Below, piece after piece: positions 52,833 to 61,815 of a stretch of 64,000 bases of DNA. The DNA is from a bacterium HR33. Its GTDB lineage: Bacteria > Gemmatimonadota > Gemmatimonadetes > Gemmatimonadales > GWC2-71-9. A model generated the notes under the pieces. The model searched no databases. It had not been told where the DNA came from and worked only from the letters and a program-made list of their open reading frames with translations. Both the position numbers and the translations under genes were made by a program. Position 1 is the first letter of the stretch; each line of letters begins with the position of its first letter. The stretch lies in NCBI GenBank assembly GCA_002923375.1, contig BEIJ01000001.1, positions 1,485,730-1,549,729 of the forward strand, written 5' to 3'.

Positions 52833-53647
52833 CCGAATCTCCCGGTTATGTAAGCCTCGGTTCGCGGATCCCGAGGTCTGGTGAACAGGTCGTGCGAGGG
52901 AGCGAACTCGATGAGCGTTCCCAGGTAGAGGAACGCCGTGTAGTCTGCGATCCGGGCTGCCTGCTGGAGGTTGTGGGTGACGATCACGATAGTGTATTGC
53001 TCTTTGAGCTCCACCAGCAGCTCTTCGATCCGTTGTGTGGCGATCGGATCCAGCGCCGAGCAGGGCTCGTCCAGAAGCAAGATCTCCGGATCGTTGGCCA
53101 GCGCTCTTGCGATGCAGAGCCGCTGCTGCTGCCCTCCGGAAAGCGAAGTTCCCGGCTGGTGCAGGCGGTCCCTGACCTCTTCCCAGAGGGCGGCCTGTCT
53201 CAGCGCTTTTTCCACCCGAGCCGGAAGCTCGTTCGCCGGGCAAAGGCCGTTGATTCGGGGCCCGTAGGCGACGTTGTCGAATATCGATTTGGGAAACGGG
53301 TTGGGGCGCTGGAAAACCATGCCCACCCGGCGGCGCAGCTCTACCAGATCGGTGCCCGGGGCGTAAACCGATCGGCCGAAGACCTCGATGTCCCCCGTGT
53401 GGCGGGCGTCGGGCACCAAGTCGTTCATTCGGTTTATCGACCTGAGCAGGGTGCTTTTGCCGCAGCCTGAGGGACCGATAAATGCGGTGATCGCGCGGGG
53501 CGGCACGCTCGCGGTGATGTCGTGCAGTACGTGGTTGCGCCCGTACCAAAAGTCGAATCCCTGGATTTCAATAGCCCCTTTGCCGCTCTCCGCCTGGCGG
53601 ACTTCAGGAGAACCAGCCGGAGCGGCCAGTCTTACCGTTCCGCTCAT
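52829..53647 (-). CDS. pstB: Phosphate ABC transporter ATP-binding protein, second tandem copy
   Basis: A 272-aa ATPase: Walker [18 protein letters not shown]-loop [19 protein letters not shown], signature [15 protein letters not shown], Walker [14 protein letters not shown], switch His [13 protein letters not shown]. All elements are intact. It overlaps the upstream pstB by ATGA. Tandem pstB copies are known in other bacteria and may form a heterodimeric or condition-specific ATPase pair. It has an N-terminal extension of about 20 polar residues not seen in its twin. Confidence 0.94.
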   Translation of the reverse strand: MSGTVRLAAPAGSPEVRQAESGKGAIEIQGFDFWYGRNHVLHDITASVPPRAITAFIGPSGCGKSTLLRSINRMNDLVPDARHTGDIEVFGRSVYAPGTDLVELRRRVGMVFQRPNPFPKSIFDNVAYGPRINGLCPANELPARVEKALRQAALWEEVRDRLHQPGTSLSGGQQQRLCIARALANDPEILLLDEPCSALDPIATQRIEELLVELKEQYTIVIVTHNLQQAARIADYTAFLYLGTLIEFAPSHDLFTRPRDPRTEAYITGRFG

Positions 53648-54441
53648 CCGAATCTTCCCGTGATGTAGGCCTCGGTCCGGGGCGAACGGGGCCGAGTGAA
53701 GATCGTGGCGGTAGGTCCGAATTCCACCAATTCCCCCAGGTACAGGAAAGCGGTGTAGTCCGACACCCGCGCAGCCTGCTGCAGATTATGGGTTACGACG
53801 ATCACGGTATATTGGCGCTTCAGCTCCTGTATCAAATCCTCGATCGCCTGAGTGCCTGCGGGATCCAGGGACGATGTCGGTTCGTCGAGCAAGAGCACAT
53901 CCGGTCTGGGAGCTATCGCGCGCGCTATGCAGAGGCGCTGCTGCTGCCCTCCGGAAAGCCGGAGTGGGTTGTCTCTGAGGCGATCCTTGACCTCGTCCCA
54001 CAGGGCCGCGTCTCGAAGCGCTTTCTCCACCAGCTCGTCCAGCTCGGCCCTGGAATATCGCCTGCTCCCCACTTTGAGTCCCGCCGCCACGTTGTCGTAA
54101 ATGGTCATGGTGGGAAAGGGCGTAGGACGCTGAAACACCATGCCTATTTTGCGGCGCAATTCGACCGGATCGGTATCGGGGCCATAGATGCTCCTGCCGT
54201 CCAAATACACCTCTCCGGAGACCGACGCTCCCTCTACCAGCTCGTGGAGCCGGTTCAAGCAGCGCAGCAACGTGCTCTTGCCGCATCCGGACGGTCCGAT
54301 GATGGCCGTGACCCTCTTCGGGGCGAACTGGAGGCTTATGTCTTTAACGGCAGCGGTGCCGTTGAAGTACGCCCAGAGCCCGTCGGTGCGGAGCTTGGGG
54401 TCGATCTCAGCGCCCGCCGGAGAAACGTGTTCGGCTAACAT
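53644..54441 (-). CDS. pstB: Phosphate ABC transporter ATP-binding protein, first tandem copy
   Basis: A 265-aa ATPase with intact motifs: [64 protein letters not shown] and [13 protein letters not shown]. Clearly a paralogue of the following gene, with the same C-terminal [11 protein letters not shown]. It overlaps the pstA end by 35 bp, so both are probably translationally coupled. Drives ATP-powered phosphate import through PstCA. Confidence 0.94.
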   Translation of the reverse strand: MLAEHVSPAGAEIDPKLRTDGLWAYFNGTAAVKDISLQFAPKRVTAIIGPSGCGKSTLLRCLNRLHELVEGASVSGEVYLDGRSIYGPDTDPVELRRKIGMVFQRPTPFPTMTIYDNVAAGLKVGSRRYSRAELDELVEKALRDAALWDEVKDRLRDNPLRLSGGQQQRLCIARAIAPRPDVLLLDEPTSSLDPAGTQAIEDLIQELKRQYTVIVVTHNLQQAARVSDYTAFLYLGELVEFGPTATIFTRPRSPRTEAYITGRFG

Positions 54442-55252
54442 AGCGGGCCAAAAGTCCCAAGACCAAAACCATCATCATAAGCACCAGAGCCGCTCCCCAG
54501 GCCAGGCGGTGCCACTCTGCAAAGGGTCCGGTGGCGTAGACGTAAATCTGCAGGGATAGCGTTTGCATCGGCTCCAGCAGATCGGTCTTGAAGTTGAGGT
54601 TGCCGAGGGCGGTAAACAGCAGGGGTGCCGTCTCCCCCGCTATGCGGGCCACTCCCACCAGCGCTCCGGTGACGATCCCGGGCCACGCGGTGCGGACCAC
54701 TACCGAGAGAGCAGCGCGCCAGCGGGGATAACCCAGCGCCAGAGCGGCCTCTCGCAAAGCCCCCGGCACGAGACGCACGATCTCCTCCGTGGTGCGGGTG
54801 ACCATGGGTATCATCAACACCGCGAGGGCCACCGCGCCCGCCAGAGCGGAAAAGTGACCCATGGGGCGTACCATCCAGGTCCACACGAAAACTCCGATCA
54901 CGATGGAAGGCGTTCCGTTCAAAACGTCGGCCACGAAGCGCACCAGCCATCCCATCTTCCCGTGCCCGAACTCCGCCAAATACACGCCCGCACCTATCCC
55001 CAGGGGTAAGCCGATGGCCGCGGCAGTGCCCACGATGATCAGCGTACCCACAATGGCGTTGGCCACGCCGCCGCCCGGCTGGCCCGGCGCTCGAGGGTTT
55101 CTTATGAAAAACTCGAGGTTCAGGCTGGACGCGCCCCGGGCTACGAGGTCGAACAGTATGAGCACCAGCGGCAAGAGAACCAGCACCGCCGCCAGCGCCG
55201 TAGCGGCGATGAAGGCCCCGCTCAGCAGCCTGCGCCGCAGCCTGCGATTCAT
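54407..55252 (-). CDS. pstA: Phosphate ABC transporter permease PstA
   Basis: A 281-aa protein with six membrane segments. It has the inner-membrane-component signature near [20 protein letters not shown] (EAA loop, the contact to PstB). The N-terminal region [17 protein letters not shown] is typical of PstA. It starts one base into the pstC stop (TAATG). Confidence 0.93.
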   Translation of the reverse strand: MNRRLRRRLLSGAFIAATALAAVLVLLPLVLILFDLVARGASSLNLEFFIRNPRAPGQPGGGVANAIVGTLIIVGTAAAIGLPLGIGAGVYLAEFGHGKMGWLVRFVADVLNGTPSIVIGVFVWTWMVRPMGHFSALAGAVALAVLMIPMVTRTTEEIVRLVPGALREAALALGYPRWRAALSVVVRTAWPGIVTGALVGVARIAGETAPLLFTALGNLNFKTDLLEPMQTLSLQIYVYATGPFAEWHRLAWGAALVLMMMVLVLGLLARYVSRTRFSGGR

Positions 55253-56202
55253 TACAACGCCCTACTCCCCGCCGCGCTGGCACGGGCCACGCGCCACACC
55301 AGCAAGCGGGCCGCGGCGTTCACCGCAACCGTGATGGCGAACAGGATCAGCCCGATCTCGAACAGCGCCGCCAGATGGAGTTCGGTCACCGCCTCGGCGA
55401 ACTCGTTGGCGATCGCCGCCGCCATGGTATAGCCGGGCTGCAACAGCGATAGGCCGATCTCATGCCGGTTGCCGATGACCATGGTCACGGCCATCGTCTC
55501 ACCCAGCGCCCGCCCCAGCCCCAGCACCACGGCGCCCATCAGTCCGGCCTTGCCATACGGCAGCACCGCAGTCCAAACCGCTTCCCACCGAGTAGCCCCC
55601 ATAGCCAGTGCAGCTTCCCGCTGGTCGTTGGGCACAGCGAGCAACACTTCCCTGGCCACGGCACTGATGTAGGGCAGGATCATGATGGCCAGGATGATCC
55701 CGGCGGCGAGCATGGAGTTACCGTAGAAGGTTCCGGCGAACAGAGGTGTCCATCCGAAGGCCCGCTGGAGAAGCGGCACCGCGTATTCCCGGAGCAATGG
55801 TATCAGGACGAAGATGCCCCAAAGGCCGTACACCACGCTGGGGATAGCGGCCAGGAGCTCCACCAGCCGGGCGATCGGCTCGCGCATCCAGAGGGGCGCG
55901 AACTCGGTCAAAAAGATCGCGACACCCAACGCCAAAGGCACTGCGATGAGCAGGGCGAGCAGCGACGAAACCGCAGTGCCCACGATCATGGGTAGAGCGC
56001 CGTAGGTGTCGGTTACCGGATCCCAGGCGGTGCTCACCAAAAATCCCCAGCCGAAGCGGGTGATTGCGGGCCAGGCGGTAACGGCGAGTTCCAGAACGAT
56101 CGCCAGCAAAAGCAGCGGAATCGATGCCGCGCAGATCCACAGCGCGGCGTGGAACACCCGGTCTCCCAGAGCGACGGAACGGGTTCGCCGGTAGCGCGCC
56201 AT
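55252..56202 (-). CDS. pstC: Phosphate ABC transporter permease PstC
   Basis: A 316-aa permease with six membrane segments. PstC-specific region WGFLVSTAWDPVTDTYGAL; EAA loop AVPNDQREAALAMGATRWEAV. It pairs with PstA to form the channel. Its ATG follows the pstS stop codon directly with no gap. Confidence 0.94.
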   Translation of the reverse strand: MARYRRTRSVALGDRVFHAALWICAASIPLLLLAIVLELAVTAWPAITRFGWGFLVSTAWDPVTDTYGALPMIVGTAVSSLLALLIAVPLALGVAIFLTEFAPLWMREPIARLVELLAAIPSVVYGLWGIFVLIPLLREYAVPLLQRAFGWTPLFAGTFYGNSMLAAGIILAIMILPYISAVAREVLLAVPNDQREAALAMGATRWEAVWTAVLPYGKAGLMGAVVLGLGRALGETMAVTMVIGNRHEIGLSLLQPGYTMAAAIANEFAEAVTELHLAALFEIGLILFAITVAVNAAARLLVWRVARASAAGSRAL

Positions 56203-57270
56203 TTAGGGCCGGCCGATCGGATTTTCCCAGACCGGGCGTCCCCCTACGTTCACCGCCGCTAGCCGTTCGGCTATCCAAGGCAGCAGCGACTCGGGCAGGG
56301 GCGCGTATCCCAGTCTTGCAGCCTCCTTTTGCCCTTCGGTCAAAGCCCACCAGAGGAACTCCACCAGCGCCCGCGCTTTCAGCGAGTCCGACTGCTCCCG
56401 GCGCACCAAGACCCAGGTGAACGAAGCCACCGGATAGGCGTCAGCGCCGGGCGGGTCGGTGAGGGAGACCCGGAAGTCGGTTCCGGGACCCATCGTTTCC
56501 ATGGCGCCGCGGGCCGCCGCGGTGATCGCCTCTATGGTGGGGCTTACGAAAACACCGGCACGGTTGCGGATCGCTGCCGCCGGCGCTCGATTGGCCAAGG
56601 CGTAACCCAACTCCACATAACCTACCGCCCCGGGTGTCTGGGTAACCGTGGCCATAACCCCTTCGTTACCCTTGGCGCCCAGCCCCACCGGCCATGCGAC
56701 CGAGGTCCCCCGTCCCACGCGGCGCGCCCACTCCTCGCTCACCTTCGAGAGATAATCGGTCCAAACGTACGTGGTACCGGAACCGTCGGAACGGTGCACC
56801 ACAACGATCGGGGTCGAGGGGAGGGGCGCTCCGCGATTGTGCGCTGCGATTCGGGGATCGTTCCACCGGGTGATGTTTCCCAAGAAGATGTCCGACAGCG
56901 CTTCCGGCGTGAGCCGCAGCGTGTCCTGGAATCCGGGCAGATTGTAGGTCGCCACCACGGCGCCCAGCACTGTGGGTAGGTGGATCACGTTACCGCCCGC
57001 CGCCGCGATCGCCGAATCGGTCATGGGAGCGTCGGTTGCTCCAAAGTCCACCGTGCCGTCGGAGAACTGCCTTATTCCTCCGCCCGAACCTATCGACTGG
57101 TAATTGATCTGCACTCCGGGATTGGCGGCGTTGTAATCCAGAATCCATTGCTGGTAGATCAGATTGGGGAACGTAGCTCCCGCACCGGTGAGGGTTACCC
57201 GGCCTTCTCCGGATGCGCAGCCGCCGGCGGCGACTGCGAGGGCCGCAAGGTATGCAAACCGTCGGTTCAT
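56203..57270 (-). CDS. pstS: Phosphate-binding protein PstS
   Basis: A 355-aa lipoprotein from ATG 57270 (signal AALAVAAGGCASG). Phosphate-binding signatures: GAGATFPNLIYQQWILDYN, SIGSGGGIRQFSDGTVDFGA, TDAPMTD, and the HRSDGSGTTYVWTDYLS ligand loop with Ser/Asp/Gly contacts. First structural gene of the transporter, directly downstream of the candidate Pho box, so high-level phosphate-starvation induction is expected. Confidence 0.95.
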   Translation of the reverse strand: MNRRFAYLAALAVAAGGCASGEGRVTLTGAGATFPNLIYQQWILDYNAANPGVQINYQSIGSGGGIRQFSDGTVDFGATDAPMTDSAIAAAGGNVIHLPTVLGAVVATYNLPGFQDTLRLTPEALSDIFLGNITRWNDPRIAAHNRGAPLPSTPIVVVHRSDGSGTTYVWTDYLSKVSEEWARRVGRGTSVAWPVGLGAKGNEGVMATVTQTPGAVGYVELGYALANRAPAAAIRNRAGVFVSPTIEAITAAARGAMETMGPGTDFRVSLTDPPGADAYPVASFTWVLVRREQSDSLKARALVEFLWWALTEGQKEAARLGYAPLPESLLPWIAERLAAVNVGGRPVWENPIGRP

Positions 57271-57348
57271 GAGCGTTGGGCTCCGGGTGTGTAAAGTCAC
57301 TGGGTTCCGAGTCGACACTTCCTCCCACGCGGTAAGATGGCCGCAACC

Positions 57349-57388
57349 GATAACAAAGGCGGCAACTGTTCTGTAACGGCCAGGTAAC
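57349..57388 (-). promoter_or_regulatory. Candidate Pho box: four half-sites at 11-bp intervals
   Basis: Read on the minus strand, GTTACCT, GTTACAG, GTTGCCG and TGTTATC occupy + strand 57382-57388, 57371-57377, 57360-57366 and 57349-57355. Every step is exactly 11 bp with 4-bp spacers. This is the geometry of PhoB tandem direct repeats. It lies about 80-120 bp before pstS, inside the phoR-pstS intergenic space. Confidence 0.65.
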
Positions 57389-57396
57389 AAGACCCC

Positions 57397-59109
57397 CTAG
57401 CCGGCCGCTCGGGGAAAGCGGAGCCAGACGGTAGTTCCCCGTCCCACGTAGCTTTCGATGCGCACCGAGCCGCCGTGGGCTTCCACCAGGTGCTTCACTA
57501 TGGAGAGTCCCAAGCCGGTCCCGCCCTCGGCGCGGGAGCGGCCTGCGTCCACCCGGTAAAATCGTTCGAACACCCGGTGCAGGTGCTCCCTGGGAATGCC
57601 GGTTCCGGTGTCTGCGACCGCGACTTCCACCGCTTCCTTTTCCTCCCTGGCAAGCACGGCGATCCTCCCTCCCGCCGGGGTATGGCGCAAGGCGTTGTCG
57701 AAGAGGTTGACTAGAATGCGGCGGAAGGCGTCGGGATCGGCACTGACAAGGCAATCTTCCGGCACCTGCACCTCGAAGCTCAATCCCTTGCGCTCGGCTC
57801 GGTCTCGGAACATCTCGAAGGCCTCTCGGGCGGCGGCGGCCGGGTCCAGCGGCTGGCGGGCGAGTTTCACCTGCTGGGATTCCAGCTGGGCCAGATCCAA
57901 GAGATCATCTACCAGCCGCCTCATGCGGCGAGCGTTTTGCAGGATGGTTTCCAAGAACTGCCGCTGCTGGGGGATGTAGTCTTCCTCCGCGAGCAAGGTT
58001 TCGGCATAACCGGAAATGATGGTAAGCGGGGTTTTCAACTCGTGCGAGACGTTGGCCACGAAGTCCCGCCGAACCGCTTCCAGTCTTCTGAGATCGGTTA
58101 TGTCTTTCAAGAACAACACCGTACCTCCTGCGGGAAGCATGCGCCCCGATAGGACCAGTGTTTTTTCTCCCAGGGTAACTTCGGCCTCAGCCGATTCCGC
58201 TCCCGCCTGCAAGCGTTCCACAACTTCGCGCATTTCCCGTTGGCGGAAGAGTTCGAACAAGGCAGGGATCGGCTGCGCGGGCGAGTAACCCAGGAGCCGG
58301 CGAGCCGCGCTGTTGGCGATTCGGACGCTACCTTCGGCGTCGAAAGCCAACACTCCGTCGGTCAGCGACTCGAGTACCGATTCCCATGCATCTCTTTCGC
58401 GCCGCAGCTCCTCGGTGAGACGCAGCGTATCGCTTCTGGCCGCCTCCAGAGCGGTGGCCACCTCTGCAACCTCCGGGATCGAAGAAAGAGTCAAGGCGGG
58501 GCCCTGTTCCGGGGCCGGGGCGCGCGCGGCGTCCTCCAGGCGGTCAAGCTCCGAGCGCAGGCTGCGGGCTGTTCTCCGCGCAACCAAGATGCCCAGCAAA
58601 ACCGTCGCAGAAGCGGCAAGGAAGATGAGCCGGTCCGCGCGGTCCAAAGCGGGGTCGAGTTCCGCGGCTGCGGCAGATATCCGGACCACCAAGTTTCCGG
58701 ACCGCACCGCCGCCTTGAATTCCACTCTTCCGGTCGATTCGCTGTAGCGCTTGGCGTTGCCGCTGCCCCGATTGATGGCGTCCCGCACTTCGGGCCGGTC
58801 CCCGTGGTTTTCCAAAAGCGGGAGGGCTGTATCGTCGAATTCGGAGTCTCCGATTACGGTACCGGCAGGGTCGATTAAGGTCACGCGGCGCTTCAAAATT
58901 CGGCCGTAACGGTGGGCCAGGGCGTTGGGAGCCTCGCCCTGTGCTTCTGACAAAGCGGCGGCTACCAGCGAGGCCTCGCGAATGAGCTCGTCCATCAAGC
59001 GCTGCTCCAGCGTTGCCCGGACCAGAGCGCCGCCGGCGAGGGAAAGCGAAGCCGCCGCGGCTCCGCCGAAAAGCGCCGCGCCTACGGTGAAGCGCGTTAC
59101 TAGGTTCAC
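57397..59109 (-). CDS. phoR: Phosphate sensor histidine kinase PhoR
   Basis: A 570-aa protein from GTG 59109, overlapping phoB (GTGA). Two membrane segments (about 7-30 and 165-182) flank a periplasmic region of about 130 residues. Then come a PAS domain (ESLTDGVLAFDAEGSVRIAN), HisKA with FVANVSHELKTPLTII, and HATPase with NLFDNALRHTPAGG, DTGTGIPREHLHRVFERFY and GTGLGLSIVKHLVEAHGG. The larger periplasmic part differs from E. coli PhoR and resembles the Gram-positive layout. It phosphorylates PhoB on phosphate limitation and is held in check by PhoU/Pst. Confidence 0.93.
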   Translation of the reverse strand: MNLVTRFTVGAALFGGAAAASLSLAGGALVRATLEQRLMDELIREASLVAAALSEAQGEAPNALAHRYGRILKRRVTLIDPAGTVIGDSEFDDTALPLLENHGDRPEVRDAINRGSGNAKRYSESTGRVEFKAAVRSGNLVVRISAAAAELDPALDRADRLIFLAASATVLLGILVARRTARSLRSELDRLEDAARAPAPEQGPALTLSSIPEVAEVATALEAARSDTLRLTEELRRERDAWESVLESLTDGVLAFDAEGSVRIANSAARRLLGYSPAQPIPALFELFRQREMREVVERLQAGAESAEAEVTLGEKTLVLSGRMLPAGGTVLFLKDITDLRRLEAVRRDFVANVSHELKTPLTIISGYAETLLAEEDYIPQQRQFLETILQNARRMRRLVDDLLDLAQLESQQVKLARQPLDPAAAAREAFEMFRDRAERKGLSFEVQVPEDCLVSADPDAFRRILVNLFDNALRHTPAGGRIAVLAREEKEAVEVAVADTGTGIPREHLHRVFERFYRVDAGRSRAEGGTGLGLSIVKHLVEAHGGSVRIESYVGRGTTVWLRFPRAAG

Positions 59110-59822
59110 GGGGACCGCTCTGCGCCGGATGGACCGGTGACGCGGAAGCGGTAGCCGAACCCCCGGACCGTTTCTATCAAGCCGGCCGCGGGGCCCAGCT
59201 TGGCGCGCAGGCGCCGGATGTGCATGTCAACGGTTCGAGTCCGTATGGCAGGATTGGCTTCCCAAACCGTCTCGAGCAGCTGAGGCCGCGACTGGACTCT
59301 ACCCCGCCGTTCGGCCAGCGTGACCAGGAGCTTGTATTCGATAGTGGTGAGGGCGATCTCCCGGCCCGCCACTTCCACTCGGTGGGCTGCCCGATCGATA
59401 GTGAGGGGTCCGGCAGTCAGCACCGATCCCTGAGTCAAGGGGGGACCCGCCAATCTCCTGAGCACTGCACCCACTCTCAGGACCAGCTCCTGGGGAGAGA
59501 ACGGCTTAACCAGGTAATCGTCCGCACCGAGTTCCAGTCCTCGGATCCGATCGGCCTCCTCCCTCTTCGCCGTAAGCAGAATCACTCCGACGTCCCGGGA
59601 TTCGTTTCTGCGGCGCAGTTCTTTCAGCACTTCGTATCCCGAAATCTCCGGCAGCATGAGGTCCAGGACAACCAGGTCCGGCCTGAGCTCCAGGGCGGCA
59701 CTCAGCGCTTCGGGACCGCTGGAAGCCGTAGACACCCGGTATCCCGCCCTCGCCAGATGGTATGCCACCAGCGCGGTGATATCGGGTTCGTCGTCCACCA
59801 CCAGTATGTGGGCGCCCATCAC
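59106..59822 (-). CDS. phoB: Phosphate response regulator PhoB
   Basis: A 238-aa OmpR-type regulator. Receiver domain with acidic pocket VVDDEPD, phosphoacceptor VVLDLMLPEISGYE, and late Lys DDYLVKPFSPQEL. C-terminal winged helix with ALTTIEYKLLVTLAERRGR and TRTVDMHIRRLRAKLG. First gene of the pho-pst run. Expected to bind the 11-bp repeats upstream of pstS. Confidence 0.94.
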   Translation of the reverse strand: MMGAHILVVDDEPDITALVAYHLARAGYRVSTASSGPEALSAALELRPDLVVLDLMLPEISGYEVLKELRRRNESRDVGVILLTAKREEADRIRGLELGADDYLVKPFSPQELVLRVGAVLRRLAGPPLTQGSVLTAGPLTIDRAAHRVEVAGREIALTTIEYKLLVTLAERRGRVQSRPQLLETVWEANPAIRTRTVDMHIRRLRAKLGPAAGLIETVRGFGYRFRVTGPSGAERSP

Positions 59823-59858
59823 CCGCGAATATAACCGAGCCGCTAAGGGACGTCCTGA

Positions 59859-61565
59859 TTGCGTTCGTTTAGGCCTTCAGTCAGATTCTGTTTCGTGTCG
59901 AAGCCGCTCTGGGGAACCGCCTTCCTGGTCTGTTGCGCTTGCCTGTGCTGTTTGAGCGCCGGAGTGGCGTCGGCCCAGGACACTGCGCGGGTGGTGGTGG
60001 TGGCCACGACCGACGTGCACGGCAGGGTCATGCACTGGGATTACGAGCGGGATCGGGAAGCGCCCTGGGGTCTCAGTCGGGCGGCTACGGTAGTGGACTC
60101 CTTGCGCCGGACCTATCCCGGACAGGTGGTTTTGGTGGACGCCGGGGATCTGCTTCAGGGAAATCCCTTTGCCGCCTATTTCGCCACGGTTCGACGGGTC
60201 CGCCCGCATCCCATAGTGGAGGCGATGAACGTCCTGGGTTACGACGCTGCGGTGCCCGGGAACCACGAGTTCGATTTTGGGCTGGAGTTTCTAGAAAGGT
60301 CCACCGCGGATGCGAAATATCGCATCGTAGCGGGCAACGTTTTCCGCCTTCCGCAGCGGACTTTTCTCTACCTCGACGGTGCGACGGTAGAGCGGGGCAC
60401 GGTGCGCGTGGGGATCGCCGGGTTTACCACCCCGGGTGTCATGGTTTGGAACGGCGGACACCTTGTAGGCCGGGTCGTGGTGGAGCCGATTCTGCCTCAT
60501 GCCGACCGCTCTCTGAGAGAACTTCAGGCGCGGGGCGCGCATCTCAAGGTGGTGCTCATTCACAGCGGTCTGGACGGTGTCTCGAGCTACGACACGGCGG
60601 GTGTGGGAGCGGAGAACGTGGCGGCCGCCCTCGCGGGCCTAGGCGTGAAGCCCGATCTAGTAGTGGTGGGCCACTCCCACCGGCGGCTCCGGGATTCGGT
60701 CATCGAGGGCGTACATTTCGTGCAGCCGGATCCCTGGGCCCGCAGCCTTTCGGTGGTACATGTCCTTCTTACCGGCGACAGCAGCGCCGGGAACTGGAAG
60801 GTGGATCGGATCGCCGGGGAGCTGGTACCGCTGCAGAACGTGGTACCCGATCCGCGGGTAGCGGGGCGTTTCGCTCCTTTCCACGAAGAAGTGCGAGCGT
60901 GGGTATTGCGGCCGATCGCCACCACAAGGGAGCGGTGGAGCGCCCAGTACGCCCGGGTGGAAGACACCCCCATAATCGACTTCATCAACCGGGTACAACA
61001 AAGCGTGACAGGAGCTCAGCTTTCCGCCACGGCGGCGTTCAACGTCGAGGCGGGTTTCGGCCCGGGGCCGATTCGCTTGGGAGATGTAGCGGCGCTTTAT
61101 CCTTATGAGAACACTCTCAAAGCGGTGAAGATCGACGGTGCCACGCTCAAGTGGTACTTGGAAAAGTCGGCGTTATATTTCCGCACCTTTCGACCGGGAG
61201 AGCCGATCGTCAATGACAGCGTTCCCGGTTACAACTTCGACATCGTGAGCGGGGTGAGCTACTCCATAGACTTGAGCCGTCCGCCTGGTTCCCGCATTCG
61301 GGATCTCGAGTACCGGGGGAGGCCGGTTACGCCGGCGGACACGTTCACCCTGGCCCTCAACAGCTACCGGCAGGCCGGGGGAGGGGGCTACGATCGGTTG
61401 CGGCAGCTTCCGGTGATTTACGATCGGGACGAGAGCTTGCGGGATTTGCTGGTCGAGGCCATGCGGCGCGCCGGCGAGCTCAAGACGTCCGACTACTTCG
61501 AGCCTTCTTGGCAACTGCTTCCGCCTCAGGCGCGAGAAGCCGCCAGGAAAGCTTTTTCTCGGTGA
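59859..61565 (+). CDS. Exported 5'-nucleotidase / 2',3'-cyclic phosphodiesterase family enzyme
   Basis: A 568-aa protein, probably from TTG 59859; a GTG at 59895 is also possible. Signal peptide with unusual Cys content (FLVCCACLCCLSAGVASAQ). Metallophosphatase motifs: TTDVHG, VDAGDLLQG, PGNHEFDFG, HSGLDG and VGHSHRRL, in UshA order. The C-terminal 5'-nucleotidase domain holds the substrate part NVEAGFGPGPIRLGDVAAL and NSYRQAGGGGYDRL. It releases nucleoside and phosphate from nucleotides outside the cytoplasm. Divergent from phoB with only 36 bp between, and first of a four-gene salvage operon. Confidence 0.92.
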   Translation: MRSFRPSVRFCFVSKPLWGTAFLVCCACLCCLSAGVASAQDTARVVVVATTDVHGRVMHWDYERDREAPWGLSRAATVVDSLRRTYPGQVVLVDAGDLLQGNPFAAYFATVRRVRPHPIVEAMNVLGYDAAVPGNHEFDFGLEFLERSTADAKYRIVAGNVFRLPQRTFLYLDGATVERGTVRVGIAGFTTPGVMVWNGGHLVGRVVVEPILPHADRSLRELQARGAHLKVVLIHSGLDGVSSYDTAGVGAENVAAALAGLGVKPDLVVVGHSHRRLRDSVIEGVHFVQPDPWARSLSVVHVLLTGDSSAGNWKVDRIAGELVPLQNVVPDPRVAGRFAPFHEEVRAWVLRPIATTRERWSAQYARVEDTPIIDFINRVQQSVTGAQLSATAAFNVEAGFGPGPIRLGDVAALYPYENTLKAVKIDGATLKWYLEKSALYFRTFRPGEPIVNDSVPGYNFDIVSGVSYSIDLSRPPGSRIRDLEYRGRPVTPADTFTLALNSYRQAGGGGYDRLRQLPVIYDRDESLRDLLVEAMRRAGELKTSDYFEPSWQLLPPQAREAARKAFSR

Positions 61566-61572
61566 TCCGCGC

Positions 61573-61815
61573 GTGGAGGTCTTCGTAAACGAGGGCAGGG
61601 TGGAGCTGGCTCCCGGGGCGGTGGTGAGGGATGCGCTCTCGGTCCGGGATCCCGCACTGCTCGAGGCGGTGCTGTCCGGCGCCGGGTACGTAACGGACGG
61701 TGTGGGTCGCAAGATCGGACTGGATGATCCGTTGGCCGAGGGGAGCATTTTGCGGGTGGTACTGAGCGCGCGCGGCCGGAGCGGAAAGCTTTTTAGTACC
61801 GGTGGCGGCGAGTGA
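61573..61815 (+). CDS. Small ThiS/MoaD-like beta-grasp protein
   Basis: An 80-aa protein from GTG 61573. Strand pair MEVFVNEGRVELAPGAVV, helix DPALLEAVLSGAG, and strands YVTDGVGRKIGL and GSILRVVLSA follow the order of the ThiS/MoaD/ubiquitin-like fold. The end is FSTGGGE, so it has a diglycine but one residue past it, unlike mature ThiS or MoaD. The last four bases overlap the add start, which constrains that tail. It lies between a nucleotidase and adenosine deaminase, away from thiamine or molybdopterin genes. Function unknown. Confidence 0.65.
   Translation: MEVFVNEGRVELAPGAVVRDALSVRDPALLEAVLSGAGYVTDGVGRKIGLDDPLAEGSILRVVLSARGRSGKLFSTGGGE

Noticed and set aside
52833-53549. N-terminal extension of PhoU to 470 residues
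   Set aside because: The extension is an out-of-frame reading of pstB. PhoU has its usual size when started at 52832.
57271-57390. Longer PstS start at 57390
   Set aside because: It would place 40 residues before a clear lipoprotein signal and would run through the Pho-box region.
59823-59858. Divergent Pho box between phoB and the nucleotidase gene
   Set aside because: Only 36 bp long, and no 11-bp repeats of the pstS type are seen.
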